64,000 bases of DNA from Cryptomeria japonica (Eukaryota > Streptophyta > Pinopsida > Cupressales > Cupressaceae): positions 780,930,119 through 780,994,118 of the forward strand of contig NC_081414.1 in the NCBI RefSeq assembly GCF_030272615.1. The letters are read 5' to 3'. Positions 10,720-23,352 of this stretch are shown one piece after another. Position 1 is the stretch's first letter. Each line of letters begins with the position of its first letter. The position numbers were made by a program, and so were the translations under genes. A model generated the notes under the pieces. The model made no database searches, was not told the DNA's origin, and saw nothing but the letters and a program-made list of their open reading frames with translations.

Positions 10720-11446
10720 TTTCATTAGCATAGCAGATTCTCTCCTCCTCTCTTTTGTTACTTCTTCTATATGTTATTATCATTCTTCTATTTGTTGTCC
10801 TTAGTGTTGTCTACTTGAGGACGATGCAAAACATTGAGATCTCTTTTGGTCTCTCTCATGTTGACTCAAAAGACACATGTATTCCCTTCTTCTAGGTGAC
10901 CTTCCTTGATTGGGGAATAAAGAACAATTATGCATACATACATATGATATATATACATGAACTATCATACAGCATACTGACCCCGAGGAAAGCGAAGTCA
11001 CCTCGTGCTTTGTGTTTTGTGTCTATTATCCTTGGGTTTATCTCACACTTGGGGGCTAAATCTTTGTGATAACGTGCTCCTTTCCCTTCTCATTTCTTAT
11101 GTGTATCACTACGTTAAAACAATCACCCCCATTGAGGCGTGTGTGATCTCTTTAATGTAGCGGGGCATACACCCTGTCTATCCTTTCAAGATACTTGGAA
11201 AATTTCTTGGCGAACTTAGCTTTGCCTTGAAAATTTTTGGTATTTCTTTTTGCATGACTCATAGTGAGGGAACCTTACTACTGATAGTCATGGTTCTCCC
11301 TCGTGATCTTCCCTTTTACTTTGTCAATTGAAGTCGTAAGATCCTTAGTCCACTGGGGGCTTGGTGTGTCTTGCCTCCTTGACGTGGTGAAAGTCTTTCA
11401 ATGTTGTTTCCTTGTACTTTACCAGAAGTATGAGCATACATACTCC
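10720..11446 (+). other. 3' untranslated region of element A
   Basis: No coding sequence. Two G-run segments resemble the true polypurine tract: CACTTGGGGGCTAAAT near 11047-11062 and CACTGGGGGCTTGG near 11350. The last ~110 nt before the tract are also similar to the matching place in element B. Confidence 0.6.
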
Positions 11447-11465
11447 CGCTAAAGTGGGGGCTAAA
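11447..11465 (+). other. Polypurine tract region of element A
   Basis: CGCTAAAGTGGGGGCTAAA directly precedes the 3' LTR. It primes plus-strand DNA synthesis. The 19 bases are identical to the same site in element B (40116-40134, minus strand). Confidence 0.88.
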
Positions 11466-12712
11466 TGTAGCATCCTAAAATTGTGACACTTGCAATTTTG
11501 ACTGCATTTCGGTCTTCACGATGGCGATGCAACAGGCAACCTGAATGGAGACCCCAAAACTTGTTTTTGACATTAAAAACTGCATTTTTCAAGCACCCTG
11601 GCCTGAACCTCCTTTGCACCCTGCTGTCCCGGGAGGTGGGACCAGAGTGCCCAGTGCCCTGGTCCTTCAGGACCAGGGTGCCTAGTGCCCTGGTCCCCCA
11701 AGACCATGGCGCCCAGCGCCCTGGTCCCTGGGCCTATTTTGGGCCCGGTCTCCTATGGGGTCTTGGGTCTTTTTGTTTGCAAATTGGAAATTAACTTTCC
11801 TGGTCGGCCTAAGGTCAGGAAAATCAGTCTATTAACCCTAATTGACAAGTATATAAACTACATTTTTCTCTCTCATTTGATATGATGGAAAAAGCGTGGA
11901 AACTATACTCAAGCATTCAAGCATTCAAGCATTCCTTCTAAGTCTCCATTCAAGGCTAAGTGTTGCATTCAAGACAAGGATTCAACCATTGAAGAGGAGA
12001 TCACTTACTACATACTACCACAACATACAACAACATACAACATCTATACCTTTGCACATAAGGATACAAACATCCTTACAACAAGGTATTAGTACTTGTT
12101 TTACATTACAGATATTTACATTTACAGCAATTTCTCATTTCTTGGTTAATTCCAAAACCGGGGTTTGACCTAAAGGCAAACCCCTAATCCCTAACCCCCC
12201 AATTGTCTTCGCTTTTCTATGTGTAGGTTGCAGGTACGCGGCTGAAATTGAAGATCTGGAATCCTTGTGCAGAGACAAACAGATCCCCCTTCGTTTCGCG
12301 GATTTTTCAAAGGACCATGGCGCCGGGCGCCATCGTCCTGACAACTTTTACTCAAATTTGTAGGATAGCGCTGTATCGACATTTTAGTGCTAATTCCAAG
12401 TCCGCAGCTTCATCCTATATCCCTATCTCAGTTTATAAGTGAATCTTTGTCACTTTCTATGCATTCCTAGCTTAATTCTTCTATCAACATTCTTTACAAA
12501 AGAGGGTAGCCTTGCTTTCTTAACCCTTGAAACTCATTTAGCATCCAATCTTGCATTGTGTGGGATTGGATCTTGTGGGTTTCAACCCCTCTTTTGAATG
12601 TAAATTCTCTCCCTTAAGTGAAAACCATCAACCCTAGCGATCTCCCTTCTCTCCCCTCGGAGTTGGAAGAGGGGAGAGCAACTAGGGTTCGATTGCGATT
12701 TTCTGCTTTACA
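11466..12712 (+). repeat. Element A 3' LTR
   Basis: 1,247 bp, direct repeat of 4834-6094. The 27-bp hairpin units are at 11639-11665, 11670-11696 and 11701-11727 with the same 31-bp period. Near 12313 there is a near-perfect palindrome, GGACCATGGCGCC then GGGCGCCATCGTCC, which is less complete in the 5' copy. It ends TTTACA followed by the target duplication ATTTT. Confidence 0.92.
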
Positions 12713-12718
12713 ATTTTT

Positions 12719-14147
12719 TTGGGTGATGTTAAGGGTAAGAATAAGAATATGCTAGTTGAACATAACTCTAAGTGGTCAAAACTATTTGGGTCATACTTGA
12801 AAGGAAAGAATTCATTTTCCCCTGCGAGTCATTCTTCTGACCCTATCTCTGGGACTTTTTCTATTTTGGTTTTTTATTGTATTATTGGCAAGGGTATCTC
12901 TACTATGGAATAATCATATCAGATGAAGTTTATCTCACTTTTCTACTCTAAGTGGTCAAAACTATTTGGGTCATACTTGAAAGGAAAGAATTTATTTTCC
13001 CCTGTGAGTCATTCTTCTGACCCTATCTCTAGGACTTTTTCAATTTTGGTTTTTGATTGTATTATTGGCAAGGGTATCTCTTCTATGAAATATTCTTTGA
13101 TTGTATTATTTACTGGTCACCATCTAAATATTGAATCAATCCATGATATAGTGGTTGAGAAATAGAATAAGAAAGGCCACATTAAGGTTGTTTCCATGGA
13201 TAAAGGGTTATTTTTTTCGTTCTCCTGTGAGGAATACTTATTGCTAATTTGGGAGATTGTGGATGCTTGGTTGTTCTTCTTTGGCTCTTAAGATATAAGA
13301 ACTTGGGTTCAACCCTTGTCGTGACTAGTCTTGTAATGAATCCCCAAGTTGAGTGAGGTTGTCAAGGTTTCCCGTAGATTATTGGCATGAAAATATCTTT
13401 AAGGGGATTGTGGTTTGTTTTGGCAATCTTCTATTTTTCCATTCCATGATGTCTTCTAGGTGGTATTTGGTTTATGCTTAGCTTTGTGTGAGTGTAGATG
13501 AATCCATTGACCTCCCTTGTGAGATTTCTATCAACTCTAAGCTTGGTGAATAGATTTAGGATATCAAGTTTGAATCTATTCAATTTTATCACTTCAACTA
13601 TAAAAAGTATAGTCACTTCAATTTGCTAACTTTAGTGGGCTAAGAAATGTTCTTCTAAACCCCCGAAGTACTCTCAAAAATTTTGGAAGGAAAGGGGCCA
13701 TATTAATCCCAATAACCTGCTGGGAGAAGCTTCAAAAGGAGATGGTTATAAATCCAAGAAGGATAGACCCAAGCAAGAAGGTTATAATATTGAGAACATG
13801 AAGACTTCCCTAATGGTTCTTTCTAGTTCTCTTTCTAACGAATCTTTTAATAGGTGTAAAGATAATGATGGATTTGTTTGTGTTTGTTTGTAAATGCTTG
13901 TTGACTCTAAAGTTGTTATGTAGAATGGTTTTTTGGGTATATCATTTGAGCCTATTTGTGTTTCAGTTGAGCCCCCCAATATGAAGCATGTGGCTAGTGG
14001 ATTGAAATTGAAACATAGAAATTAAACCTAAATCTCTTTAAATAAATTCACATTTCACAAATTTGAACCTTAATCTTAAGTGTGCTCCTCCATCCTTATT
14101 TAGTATTAACCTTACCAATATTTTAACTTCCAAAGTATATTTCACAT
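12719..14147 (+). pseudogene. Decayed LINE ORF1-like sequence (DUF4283-like)
   Basis: The reading around 13110-13290 contains text typical of the DUF4283 region of plant LINE ORF1 proteins: LNIESIHDIVVEK, then KGHIKVVSMDKG, then FSFSCEEYLL. A later stretch near 13450-13600 (LCVSVDESIDLPCEI) fits the following part of such proteins. Stops and frame changes abound. The 5' part holds a 180-bp tandem duplication. The end around 14000-14147 is AT-rich and unassigned. Family evidence is by motif memory only. Confidence 0.5.
12765..13088 (+). repeat. Two-copy direct repeat, 180-bp period
   Basis: About 144 bases starting ACTCTAAGTGGTCAAAAC at 12765 recur at 12945 with few substitutions; copies are separated by about 36 bases. 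The repeat lies in the LINE-like remnant next to element A. Confidence 0.9.
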
Positions 14148-14152
14148 ATATT

Positions 14153-15270
14153 TGTTAGGAACCAAGAAGGACAAATGAGAGGGGGGGTGAATCAATTGTC
14201 AATAAATTGCAACCCAAAATAAATTATTCCAACTTAAAACTCAGTGCTGGTACAACAAATTAACAGTTATATTAATATCGATTGAACTAAATGTATGACA
14301 CATAAAGGAAAATAACATCCACAACACATGACATAGATATTTTGACATGGAAACCCTATAAGGGGAAAAACCACGGTGGGAAACCTTATGCACAATCAGA
14401 TGATACTACTATAGATAGTAAGTGGATACAATAATGGGGTTTACACATGTCAAAAGGCCAACCACCTAGAGCTCACTGCTCAATAGCAAAATAGGAGTCA
14501 CACTGACTACATGGTTGGATGGTTAAATCCAACAATCAATCTACTGCTTCAATATAGCATCTTCAATGTTGGATTCAGTATCATTTTAAGATCTGATCAT
14601 GAGGACCAAACACCTTCATAACCTTTAACAAACTTCCTTCAACCTTTAGATGATATCTGTGTGATCCGTAGAAGGATCTGCTTATTTTCACTATTCACAA
14701 TGATCTCAACATGTATGCATACCTCTTGCAAATAAGATCTTACAATTATTAATACAAAACCTAATACCTCATCATTAGGTCACCTCCTAAAAGATATTAC
14801 AATTAAATCAATTACAAAATAAGTCTTGGTGCAATTCAATATGTCAGCCTCAATACATTTACACATTATCCAATCAATAAATCATTTCCAAATCATGTCG
14901 TGCAGATCTGGAATATGATATCATATGTTGGTTCATAACCTGGACCTATATACCATTTAAGGCAAATATGTAAACCCGATCAGTCCAATATACAAAACAC
15001 CAAATGCAAACATCCAATCCATATCTTTAACATAGTCAAATGATCTCTTGATGATAAAAAGTCATCATCAACTTCCTGAGTTGCCAGTGAAACATATATC
15101 GGTAACTGTGCATAAGCCAATCTCCATACCGAGACCACAATGTGTTGGTTCAACAACAAACAATTATAACGAGAGTGCCAAATCAACAATGTAGACCTCC
15201 AAAAAGATAAGTATTGACATCATTGATAAAACTAGTACAACACATGACGAAGTCATCCATAATATCAACA
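14153..15270 (-). repeat. Copia-2 3' LTR
   Basis: 1,118 bp. On the plus strand it begins TGTTAGGAACC and ends ATATCAACA; a G7 tract at 14181-14187 is followed by TGAATCAATTGTC. It pairs with 19745-20865. Confidence 0.9.
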
Positions 15271-15285
15271 ATCTCCTTGTTTGGC
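15271..15285 (-). other. Copia-2 polypurine tract
   Basis: On the minus strand GCCAAACAAGGAGAT directly precedes the LTR. The matching place in the element at 29420 reads GCCAAAGGGGGAGAT, so this copy is mutated. Confidence 0.7.
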
Positions 15286-15593
15286 ATTGATGGCAACACT
15301 AGATGGAAAATCATCTATGTGCCAAAAATAGAATGCCAACAATCTCCCTTAAATAGATCAACACAAAGTTTTTTACCAGAAATAGAAACAGTATAGCCAA
15401 AACCAAAATACATCTTCAATGTACAAAATTCTTCCATAGACATCTCTCCCCCTTTGACATCAAATGCCAAAGCAGTTAAAAATCAAAACATAACATACAA
15501 CTAACTACTCTCCTTGAGCAGTAGCTCTTCTTCATCAAGTCAAAAAAAGATTTTTTTGTTAGTCCTTGTCGGTTTGATGCTAATCTACATCAT
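15286..15593 (-). other. Copia-2 spacer between RNase H and polypurine tract
   Basis: No coding sequence. It includes a second purine run (minus strand, near 15445) next to GATGTCAAAGGGGGAGAGATG, resembling the true tract, as in the sister element near 34480. Confidence 0.6.
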
Positions 15594-18500
15594 TTAAGTC
15601 TTTGTCGGTGGGGTGATTACCCCAAGATTCTCTCTGAGATATTCAAATGTTTCCTTAGGCAAAGACTTTGTAAAAATATCTACAATTTTCTCTTCAATGT
15701 TCACATTAACCAATCTCACTTCATTTGCTTCAACATTTTCTTTCAGAAAATTATAGTTAATAGAAACATGTTTTTTTTTGGAGTGAAATACCAGATTCCT
15801 TGATATATATATTGCTGTTGAGTTATCACAGTAAATAACTACCAGTTCTTTGCATTTTACCTTGATATCCTTCAACATTTGCTTGATCCATAATACCTAA
15901 GTGCAATTAGTTGCTGCTGTAACATATTCTTCTTCTAGTGTAGATAATGATGTACAAGTCTGCTTCTTGCTGATCCATGAAATTAATCTTTTTCGAAGAA
16001 AGAATGTGCCTCTAGTGGTACTCTTTTTGTCATCCACATCTCCTACCCAATTTGCATCTGTATATGCATATAAATCAAAATTGTCATCCTTAGGATACCA
16101 TAGACCAAGATTTGATTTGCCTTGCAGGTACAAACAAATCCATTTTATTGCAGTTTCATGATTTTCTTTAGGATTGCTTTAAAATCTTGAAATAATACAC
16201 ACTGCATTCATTATATTGGGTCTAGTTTGTGTCAAATATAGTAACCCTCCAAAGATAGATTGGTACCTTATCGGATTTATAGGAGCTGAATAATCCTTTG
16301 ATGTCAATTTATCAGTTTTAGTCATAGGAGTGCTTACCAGTTTGGAGTTTTCCATTCCAAATTTCTTCAAAATTTCCTTCAAGTATTTTGTTTGACAAAA
16401 TATACCTTTATCTATTTGAGAAATATGCAAACCTAGAAATTTTTTAATCTCTCCAATCATAGACATTTTAAATTCTTCCTACATCTTATTAGCAAAATCT
16501 TTGCATATCTCTTCTTCACCTCCAAAAATGACATCATTCACAAATACTTCAATAACCAAAATGTCATCATTGGTAATTTTGTAATACAAATTACTGCCAG
16601 CATTACCTTTTGTGTATCCAAGCTTTAGAAGATATTTATCTAGTCTAGCATACCAAGCTCTAGGAGCTTGCTTCAATCCATATAAAGCTTTTCTTAATAT
16701 GAAAACCATATCCTTATCATCTGTTAATGAAAATCCATTAGGTTTCTCAATGTAAACTTCTTCTTTAAGATCTCTATTCAAAAATACACATTTTACATGC
16801 ATCTGATAAACCTTATAGTTCTTGTTAGTTGCAAATGCAAGAAATAGTCTTACCGCTTCAATTCTGGCTACCGATGCAAAGGTTTCATTATAATCAATTC
16901 CTTCTTTCTGAGAATAACCTTTACAAACTAATCTTCATTTGTTTCTGATTACTTCAGCATCTTCATTAATTTTATTTCTAAATAGCCATTTAGTTCCAAT
17001 TAAATTTTTGTCTTTAGCTCAGGGAACTAATGTTCAAGTATTATTCTTTTCAATCTGTTCTAAATCATCTTCTATTGCTTTTATCCAATGTTTATCTTCA
17101 CATGCTTCAATAACTGATGTTGGTTCAGCTTGAGAAATTAAACATACCTCTTCATTTTCCAATCTTCCTCTAATCATAAACCTTGATATTTATTTCCAAT
17201 TATCTTATTTTCTGAATGATTCAATCTTACATATGTAGGTTTATTCTGATTTCCATTCACAGGTTGTTGTTCTTCAGTCATAGTTGAGTTCTTTGATGAT
17301 GCTGGTGTGACTGGTTCTTCATTTTGTTTTACTGCAATCCATGTCAGTTCATTTATAATCATTTCTACTATTAGATTAGAATCTATAGATCTTGATTCTC
17401 CTCTAAAATGTTTGTTTATCTTCACATTAGTACTTTCAATGATTTTCTGCAATCTTTTATTATAACATCTATATGTTTTGCTTCTAGTTGAATAACCAAG
17501 AAATATTCGTTCATCACTTCTACGATCAAATTTTCCAATAGACTCATCTCTCCTAGTATAGCATTCTCTTCCAAATATTCTAAAATATTTAAGAGTAGGA
17601 ATATGACGGAAGCATAGTTCATAAGGGGTCTTACTGGTTTCACCTTTGATGTGAACTCTATTGAAAGTATAGACCGTTGTATTTACTGCTTCTCTCCAGT
17701 AAATATCAGGTAGATTTTCTTCAATCATCATGGTTCTTGCTGCATCCAATATAGTTTTGTTCTTTCTTTCCACAACTCCATTCTTCTGGTGTGTCTAGGG
17801 TGCTGATAGTTGTCTTTTGATTCCATTCTCTTCACAGCATGCATTGAATTCCCTAGATGTAAATTATCCTCCTTGATCAGATCTCAAACATTCAGTTTTC
17901 TTGTCGGTTCCATTCTTTACCATTGCCTTATATATCTTGAATCTCCAAAAATCTTCTAATTTCTCCCTGAGAAAATAACCCCAAAAATTTCTATAATAAT
18001 CATCAATTATTAGCATAAAGTATCTATCACCCTAAGGACTCCTTGTCCTTATTGGACCACATAAATCAGTGTGAATTAAATTAAGAATACTATTAGATTT
18101 CTCAAAAATGCTCTTAAATGTTGTTCTAACTTGCTTTCCCATTTGACATTCCTTACATACCGGATTATGAGGTTTCACAGTCTTAGCTAAATCCCTTACT
18201 GCCTTGGTTGAACTGATCTTTACAATGCAATCAAAATTCACATGATAGAGTTTTTTATGCCATAACTAACTTTCATCAATCTGAGCAATCAAACATGTCT
18301 TTTCACTAGTATTCAAATGAAAGATATTACCTTTAGTCTGATTACCAATTACAATCTCCAATCTAGTTCAATGTATGATTTTACATTTTCCATTTTTGAA
18401 TTGTAATTGAAATCCTTTTTCCACTAACTAACCAACACTCAAAATATTATTCTTTAAACCTTGAACATAATAAACATTGTCAGTATTTTGCTTACCATCC

Positions 18501-18600
18501 AAAGATATAGTGCCTCTTCCTTTGTTTTTATTACCAATCATATGATGTGAGCATCCACTATCAATGATCCATTCATCCTTTTCTTCAATTTTTGTTGCTA
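15594..18600 (-). pseudogene. pol: Copia-2 pol remnant (protease, integrase, RT, RNase H)
   Basis: The protease motif WIIDSGCSHHM is kept near 18550-18585. A pre-integrase segment and the integrase follow (18241 down to about 17174; LNLIHTDLCGP is visible, and MERKNKTILDAARTMM at the end of the core). RT is at about 16940-16180 with LYGLKQAPRAWYARLD and FVNDVIFGG in place of the F/YVDD catalytic motif, so one catalytic Asp is changed to Asn. RNase H is at 16133-15594 with WVGDVDDKKST and, near the end, VDIFTKSLPKETFEYLRE. At least six frame breaks or stops exist. A segment after the protease is shorter than in Copia-1. Confidence 0.9.
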
Positions 18601-18613
18601 ATGCCTGCTCTAC

Positions 18614-19687
18614 TCATTTGACAATAGGTGTTGGTTGCTCTTCCTTTATTGCAACAAATGCCCATCCACTATCTACTGGATCTTCATCAAAATCATCTGT
18701 CACACCTTCATCTGCATAGTAACATGACTTATCTCTATTTTTCTTATATATGTATCTCTGATATTCAAGGTTAGGTTTATATGTTCTCTTTGTCTCCTCT
18801 CCTAGTCTTGAATGTCTATCAGGACACCTAGACACCATATGACCAACTTTATTGCAATTAAAACATTTAAAAGGTGCTTTACCTTCATACTTTCTTCTTG
18901 TTGGACCTTTAGGCATCTTCCTTGCAATTAGTGCTTCAAGTTCTTCAAGTTCTTCATTTTCTCTTCTAATATCTTTAAGTTCTTTTGCATAAAGTTCTTT
19001 CCAATCAGATTTTTTAGATGATGAAGATGATGATGCTAATGCTTTAAAGGCTATATCAGTCTTGACTATAGCAACAAGGCCAAACTCTTCAAGATCAAAT
19101 GCTGAAAGTTTTCCAACCAAAGTATCTCTAGATACTGATGTATTAGACATTTTTCTCAACTCATTAATAGCTATCACTTTCATTTTGTAAGCCAATACCA
19201 AAGCTCTTAAAACTTTAGAAACAATTTCATCTACACTTAAAGATCCTCCACAAAATTGTATTCCTAAAACAATTTCATTAACTCTATTCATAAATGCAGA
19301 AATTCTTTCATCCTCTTCCATTTTTAGATTTTTATACCTAACCCGCTAACATTCCATTTTTGCAATTTTGACAGTGGAATATCCTTCATTAAATGTTTCT
19401 AGTTTATCCCAAATAGCTTTTTTTGTAGATCTGTCTGATAATCCCATGATTTGTTGATTTGATAATTCGCTTAGAAGTGCTTCTCTTGCTTTGCAATCAT
19501 TCTCCAAGTCTTTAGCCAAGATTGGTGGATTAGGGTTATTCTAATTAGGAGTAACATAGCCATTCTTTGTAACATCCCATATATCTCTTCTAATGCAATT
19601 CAGATGTACCTCCATTCTAATCTTCCATATACCATAGTTAGTTCCACCAAGTTTGGGACTATCCTTCCTGAAGATATTTGCTGCCAT
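18614..19687 (-). pseudogene. gag: Copia-2 gag remnant
   Basis: The start ATG is at 19685-19687 (FRKDSPKLGGTNYGIWKIRM). Stops interrupt the first third (for example near 19540 and 19350). The CCHC zinc knuckle CFNCNKVGHMVSRCPDRH lies near 18820-18875. The open part 18614-19321 covers the second half. GAG would form the particle; this copy is broken. Confidence 0.88.
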
Positions 19688-19730
19688 AGGATCTCTGAAA
19701 GCTATTAGGCTTACAGTAAAAGAGGACTAG

Positions 19731-19742
19731 GTTTTGATACCA
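19731..19742 (-). other. Copia-2 primer binding site
   Basis: Minus strand TGGTATCAAAAC, two bases inside the LTR, complementary to the 3' end of initiator Met tRNA apart from the last bases. Confidence 0.8.
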
Positions 19743-19744
19743 AT

Positions 19745-20865
19745 TGTTAGGAACCGGGAAGGACAACTAAGAGGGGGGGGGGTGAATCAGTTATCAATAA
19801 ATTGCAACCCAAAACAAATTATTCCAACTTAAAACTTCATGCTAGTAAAATAGATTAACAGTTATATTAATACCGGTACAACTTAATGCATGAAACAGAA
19901 AGGAAAACAACATCCACAATACATGACATGGATATTTTGATGTGGAAACCTTGTAAGGGGAAAAACCACAATGGGAAACCTTACCCACAATTAGATTATA
20001 CTACTGCAGATAGTAAGTGAATACAATAATGGGGTTTGCACATGCAAAAAGACCAACCACCTAGAGCTCACTACTCAATCACAAAATACGAGTCACACTG
20101 GCTACACAATTGGATGGTTAAATCCAATAATCAATGTACTGCTTAAATATAGCATCTTCAATGCTAGATTTGATACTAGTTTAAGTGCTGAGCATGAGGG
20201 AAAAACACCTTCATAACCTTTAACAACCTTCGTTCAACCTTCATATGATATCTACATGATTCGCACAAGGATCTACTTATTTTCTTTCTTCACAATGATC
20301 TCAATATGTACGCATACCTCTTGCAAATAAGATCTTACAATTATCTATACAAAACCTAAGACCTCATCATTAGGCTGACTCCTAAAAGATATTACATTTA
20401 AATCAATTACAAAATAATTCTTGGTGAAATACAATATGTCAGCCTCAATACATTTACACATTATCCAATCAATAAATCATTTTCAAATCATGTTGTGCAG
20501 ATCTGGAACATGATATCATATGTTGGTTCATAACTTGGACCTATCTACCAGTTAAGGCAAATATGTGAACCTGATTAGTCCAATATGCAAAACGCCAAAT
20601 GAAAACATCTAATACATGTCTTCGACATAACCAAATGATCTCCAGATGATAACAAGTTATCATCAACTTCCCGAGCTACTAGTGAAACATATACTGGTAC
20701 CTGTGCATAAGCCAATATTCAAACCGAGACCATAATGTGTCGATTCAACAACAAACCAATATAACCAGAGTGCCAAATCAACAATGTAGACCTCCAGAAA
20801 GATAAGTGTTGACATCAATGACAAGACAAATGCAACACATGAAAAAGTCATCCATAATACCACCA
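19745..20865 (-). repeat. Copia-2 5' LTR
   Basis: 1,121 bp. On the plus strand it starts TGTTAGGAACCGGG and has a G10 tract at 19773-19782, longer than the G7 of its partner. It ends AATACCACCA, so the terminal CA is kept although CAACA is changed. Confidence 0.9.
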
Positions 20866-20870
20866 ATATT

Positions 20871-23340
20871 TACACATAATATCATCAATTATGGTGCTCA
20901 AATATACAATGTAGGACTCCAAAAACAAGTCTACAATATCCCTCAAGTAATCATCCCAATAAATTTGTATCTCAAAGATAGTTTATATCCTACTCCATTG
21001 AATCACAAGAAACCAAAACTATAGCAACACAAACATTATCAAGAGAAATAATAAATTTGATATCAAAGGGAGCAGATGATATACAAGGTTCAATAATTGG
21101 ATTACATGTGAGAAAAATCAATCTTAGGTAATGAAAGTTCTCAATATGAGAATCCACACAAGAAGTCTAATCATCATTGGAAGAAAAAAAGTTTGAAAAG
21201 GACAACCAAGATGCATGATAAACCACCCCAATAGCAATGGTATCTCTACTCTCTAATTTTTGAATTATAATAGAATCAAGAGTGAACTCCATAGTCTTCC
21301 TTGTTTCACCATGAGCGATTTGATAGATGGAAAGAAAATTGTTTGTCAAGTGAAGTATACACAACATATATTTTAAGTTTTTCAACTTTAATATCAATAT
21401 ATCTCTTCCCAATTACATTCATATATGTATGATTTCCTATCAAAATAAATGGCATATTACAAGACTCAAATAAAGAGAACATAAACTAAAAAACATGCCA
21501 TATGATAAGAAGCTCTTCAATCTAGAAGCTATCACCTTGAATCATGATGTATAGTAGCACAAAGAGCTTGTCCTAAAGCTTTTCCCAAAAATGTGACTAT
21601 TTTCCTTCTCAAATTATTTTTCTTTGAAAGAAGAAGCTTAAATAGACATTCTTGAAGGAACACTAATTCTATTCTTCTCAAGTATATTCTTCATTTCATT
21701 AGTATCCTTATTGTAACAATGTTATTTTCCATATCCTAGCTTCTTGAAATATGCACAAGTAAGATTCTCCTTAGATAATTTTCCCTTTGTAGAGGATTGA
21801 TAATTTTTTTGTCAAGGAGAGGAAGATTATTCTCTATCCTTCTATGGTGTTGGCTTTGATTTCTTCTACTTCTTGTTGGAACCCTTCTCATGATTAGGCA
21901 CCAAAACATGTGACTTGGATGACTTGATTATACCAATTGTGTTTAACTTTTCTTGTCAAGCATCAATGTCTCAATTAATAAATCAAAGGATGGTGTAGAA
22001 TAGGCACTCCCCAATGTTAATTGATAAGTGTGGAAACTACAAAAGAAAAGTTTCTTATTTAAAAAGAAGCTTTCCCAACAAATTGAAAACCAAATATGTG
22101 TCCTTCTCAATGGCACAATCCTTGAGCTATGCTCTTAGGTCATTTGCATTAGCAACATAGTCTTGGATTGTATAAAAGTCTTTGGGGTCCAAATTTAGGA
22201 GATCACTTCCAAGTGTGTATCCTCTTATATAAACAACTTGACAATACAATTGACCAAGTTTATCTCAAGATTTCTTAATTGTCTTACAGTTTCCAATATA
22301 AAAGATAAGATAAATTTATATATATTTTCTCAAGACTCGAAGATCCATAGAAATATTAATGATCATATTAGCAGATCAACATTAGGATTTGAGGGTTCTA
22401 AAATTAATCTATCAACATAATAATTTAAACCTTTTTCCATTAGTTTACCCCATGCTTTAACTTTCCAAGTTGTATAATTATGTGCTATTAAAAGAGGAAA
22501 TTTAGGACAATGCAAAATTTTAAATCAAAAGGACACAAAAGGAAATGAGCACAAGGACACAATACAGCCCTGAAATTCACTCAATCAAAGAACCCTCCCT
22601 CCCCCCACCCCACAAAATTATGATTTGGAAATGTATACTTTGTAAATTTATACTTAGTGCTTGTAAAATGGCTACTTACAAATAAGGAAAAGTGGACTTT
22701 TGATTTCATTAAATTTACAACCACCTCAATAAGGATGTATCAAAATCACTAATGCAGAAGACCAAAAAGGAATGTAAGCATTATAATTGAAAAAAAAAGG
22801 TCAAATAAATCTATGTTCTAAAAGTAAAATTTCTAATCACAGTGACTATAAACTTATAGAAGCACTGTAAAGCACAAAACTATCACACACTTTGAAAAAA
22901 AATACACCTCAAAAGGAGTCCATATGAGCCTGAATGATGCCCCAAAACTTGTAAAAAATAGGGATTTCACAATATATTTTTCTACGAAAATATTAAAAAA
23001 TCATACAAATCTATGACGAGAATGAAATTCTACCCAAAATGAAAAAAATATTAATTGGAAAAAGGATTTTGGATGACTGAGATACCATTGTTTGAAAATC
23101 ACCTATGTAATTAGATGCCTAGAATGCCGCCACACCTGCAAACTTCAAATGGTTCTAGATTTGGCCTTTGGAGTTAAATTTGGATGAAACAAAAGGTAAT
23201 TCTGACTTTATCAAACCTTTTGAATTCAATAGTTCCCTCAGATATGACCCAACAAGCTCTTATTTTGACCAACAATAAAAAAAAGCCACAAATCCAAAAG
23301 TCCAAAATTGCTCAAAAAACTCTTCAATAACACTCTATTA
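20871..23340 (-). pseudogene. gag: Older Copia remnant: gag and protease part only
   Basis: On the minus strand a decayed Copia gag is read from about 22490 to 21850: WKVKAWGKLMEKGLNYYVD, later LGSDLLNLDPKDFYTIQDY. Text of the protease/pre-integrase region follows at 21412-21167 (NNFLSIYQIAHGETRKTMEF). RT, RNase H and integrase are missing; the left part was lost or removed before Copia-2 arrived. It belongs to a different Copia family from Copia-1, -2 and -3. About 22490-23340 is a leader without recognisable coding sequence. Confidence 0.75.
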
Positions 23341-23352
23341 GCTCTAATACCA
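23341..23352 (-). other. Primer binding site of the older Copia
   Basis: Minus strand TGGTATTAGAGC, directly adjacent to the LTR at 23353; it matches the initiator Met tRNA end with one change. Confidence 0.8.

Larger units (their letters stand above)
4834..12712 (+). mobile_element. Element A: Ty3/Gypsy (Tat-like) retrotransposon with GAG and protease-like ORF only
   Basis: The element is 7,879 bp long and flanked by the 5-bp target duplication ATTTT (4829-4833 and 12713-12717). Its LTRs are 4834-6094 and 11466-12712; both begin TGTAG and end TTTACA. The order is LTR, primer binding site, a 1.16-kb leader, gag, protease-like ORF, 0.73-kb 3' region, polypurine tract, LTR. No RT, RNase H or integrase motif is present in any frame between 10720 and 11465, so the element is non-autonomous. 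Its signals match those of element B at 38464-51325, the likely helper. The LTRs differ at scattered positions, so this is not a very recent insertion. Confidence 0.9.
14153..20865 (-). mobile_element. Copia-2 LTR retrotransposon, decayed
   Basis: 6,713 bp on the minus strand, flanked by target duplication ATATT (14148-14152 and 20866-20870). LTRs are 14153-15270 and 19745-20865. The primer site lies at 19731-19742 and the tract at 15271-15285. Coding order on the minus strand is gag, protease, integrase, RT, RNase H, the Copia order. Frames are broken by stops and small indels, so it cannot move by itself. It is the same family as the elements at 29420 and 56286. Confidence 0.93.
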
